A stretch of 15,464 nt of DNA. Origin: CAZPWQ01 sp964590495 (lineage in GTDB: Bacteria; Bacteroidota; Rhodothermia; Balneolales; Balneolaceae). The stretch lies in the NCBI GenBank assembly GCA_964590495.1, contig CAZPWQ010000086.1, positions 1 through 15,464 of the forward strand. Direction: 5' to 3'. The notes under the pieces were generated by a model. It saw only the letters and a list, made by a program, of their open reading frames with translations, searched no databases and had not been told where the DNA came from. Position 1 is the stretch's first letter. Every line of letters begins with the position of its first letter. Of the stretch, positions 14,903 through 15,464 are shown piece after piece. The translations under genes and the position numbers were made by a program.

Positions 14903-15424
14903 ATCCAACTCCTCTTGTGTTAATGATTATAAGCAGGAGGGACAGAAAGCTGTGTTAAATACTGTTCCTGCATCTCTTGAAACTATGCGTATTCGCTAAC
15001 CATCACACCCTGCCGATTCATAATTAGGATTAAAGGTTGTTTATTAAAAAGCGGATAAAAAATACACTTTTCATTAACAAGAGTATAAAAAGGAAGGATT
15101 GTTACGGAGATTAGAAGATTCTAATGCTTAGAGGGGATATAAGATCTGGTAATAAATGTAGAAACACGGTGCATGATAAACGCTGATTCTTCAACTGCAT
15201 TTTCTTCTACGGCAACCTATCCCCCACCCTTCCGGCGGGAACAGCCGGTAGCTAATAGTATTAGCAGATGCCCATATGTAAAAACGTTTGAATTCATTGC
15301 CTGGAGTTTTAAATTAATCACCAGACCTGTCAGGTTTTTCGCAAAGCGATCCCTTCGGGGCAAAACCTGACAGGTCTTTGCCTTGTAAAGACCCGCAAAG
15401 TTTCAAAAAGAAATAGCTTTTTAG
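14903..15424. other. Intergenic stretch upstream of the regulator
   Basis: About 520 bases without a convincing gene. It contains the upstream region of the LuxR-type gene, a small palindrome TTAGAA-GA-TTCTAA (15111-15124), a segment at 15211-15267 resembling 4478-4530, a GC hairpin CCGGC/GCCGG (15232-15248) and copy B of the 58-bp palindrome. A plus-strand open frame from 15173 to 15370 runs into the palindrome and shows no domain, so it is not called. Confidence 0.6.
15323..15380 (-). repeat. 58-bp palindromic repeat, copy B (inverted)
   Basis: Reverse-complement copy of 2734-2791 with two substitutions in 58 bases, one in the T-run next to CCCC and one beside GCGA. Both outer 14-bp arms and both inner mini-hairpins are kept. 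It lies 44 bases after the stop of the propeller gene entering at the right edge. Confidence 0.85.
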
Positions 15425-15464
15425 TTAATCCATAACTATACGATACCGTACAATCTCCTCCAGA
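15425..15464 (-). CDS. C-terminal end of another propeller lipoprotein (partial)
   Basis: The minus strand enters the window with codons for LEEIVRYRIVMD followed by TAA (15427-15425). The IVRYRI end closely matches the C-termini of the propeller proteins here (IVRYQI, IMRYQI, VKYRI), so this is probably the tail of a further paralogue whose body lies beyond the right edge. Only 12 codons are visible, so the assignment rests on this short match and on context. Confidence 0.6.
   Translation of the reverse strand, partial: LEEIVRYRIVMD

Noticed and set aside
14903..14908. TTG start for the LuxR-type regulator
   Set aside because: The AAGAGGAG ribosome site directly abuts the TTG but is spaced 6 nt from the ATG at 14902.
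14926..14931. TATAAT as a promoter for the LuxR-type gene
   Set aside because: No matching -35 box, and the housekeeping promoters of Bacteroidota usually differ from this consensus; mentioned only within the gene entry.
15111..15200. Minus-strand mini-frame starting ATGCAGTTGAAG, like the start of the gene at 3277-4380
   Set aside because: Only the first 12 bases match, the frame closes after 29 codons, and no lipobox or propeller sequence follows, so a gene remnant is not supported.

Overview
The window is a single-strand gene block: every convincing gene reads on the minus strand, so transcription runs from high to low coordinates. Several features point to a Gram-negative member of the Bacteroidota/Balneolota group. 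These are the many six-bladed beta-propeller lipoproteins with a G-[RQ]-x-G-[KR]-G-P-G-E-[FY] motif, a C39-like/VKOR/thioredoxin fusion, a four-helix-bundle (23S rRNA intervening-sequence-type) gene framed by GCGGGTTGCG repeats, and few Shine-Dalgarno sequences. The phylum is an inference; no rRNA or tRNA is present.

In order of transcription: (1) the C-terminal end of a propeller gene enters at the right edge, followed by a 58-bp palindromic repeat. (2) A small LuxR-type HTH regulator follows, then a tandem 22-bp direct repeat that looks like an operator. (3) A 552-residue membrane fusion has a degenerate C39-like domain, a VKOR core and a periplasmic thioredoxin domain. (4) A short precursor peptide gene (81 aa, 6 Cys in the core) lies 11 nt upstream of a propeller lipoprotein gene. 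(5) Then comes a C39-peptidase ABC exporter, a four-helix-bundle gene on what looks like an inserted repeat-bounded element, and an HlyD-type adaptor. (6) Next are a family 8 glycosyltransferase and a membrane-anchored methyltransferase. (7) A second precursor peptide (63 aa, 8 Cys in the core) is again followed by a propeller lipoprotein gene. (8) A hairpin-rich, gene-poor stretch carries the second, inverted copy of the 58-bp repeat. (9) Two overlapping propeller lipoprotein genes follow, and possibly the start of another at the left edge.

The central interpretation is a peptide maturation and export system. Two small proteins share 24 of their first 28 residues, including an L-x3-E-x3-L-x-A-G double-glycine-type leader, but have unrelated cysteine-rich cores with an even number of cysteines. 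The ABC exporter has the C39 protease that should remove such leaders, and HlyD supplies the periplasmic bridge; an outer-membrane TolC partner is not in the window. The VKOR-thioredoxin protein can make disulfide bonds on the periplasmic side. The products are therefore predicted to be leader-cleaved, disulfide-stabilised, secreted peptides of about 37 and 55 residues, perhaps further modified. What the peptides do, and why each is paired with a propeller lipoprotein, cannot be read from the sequence.
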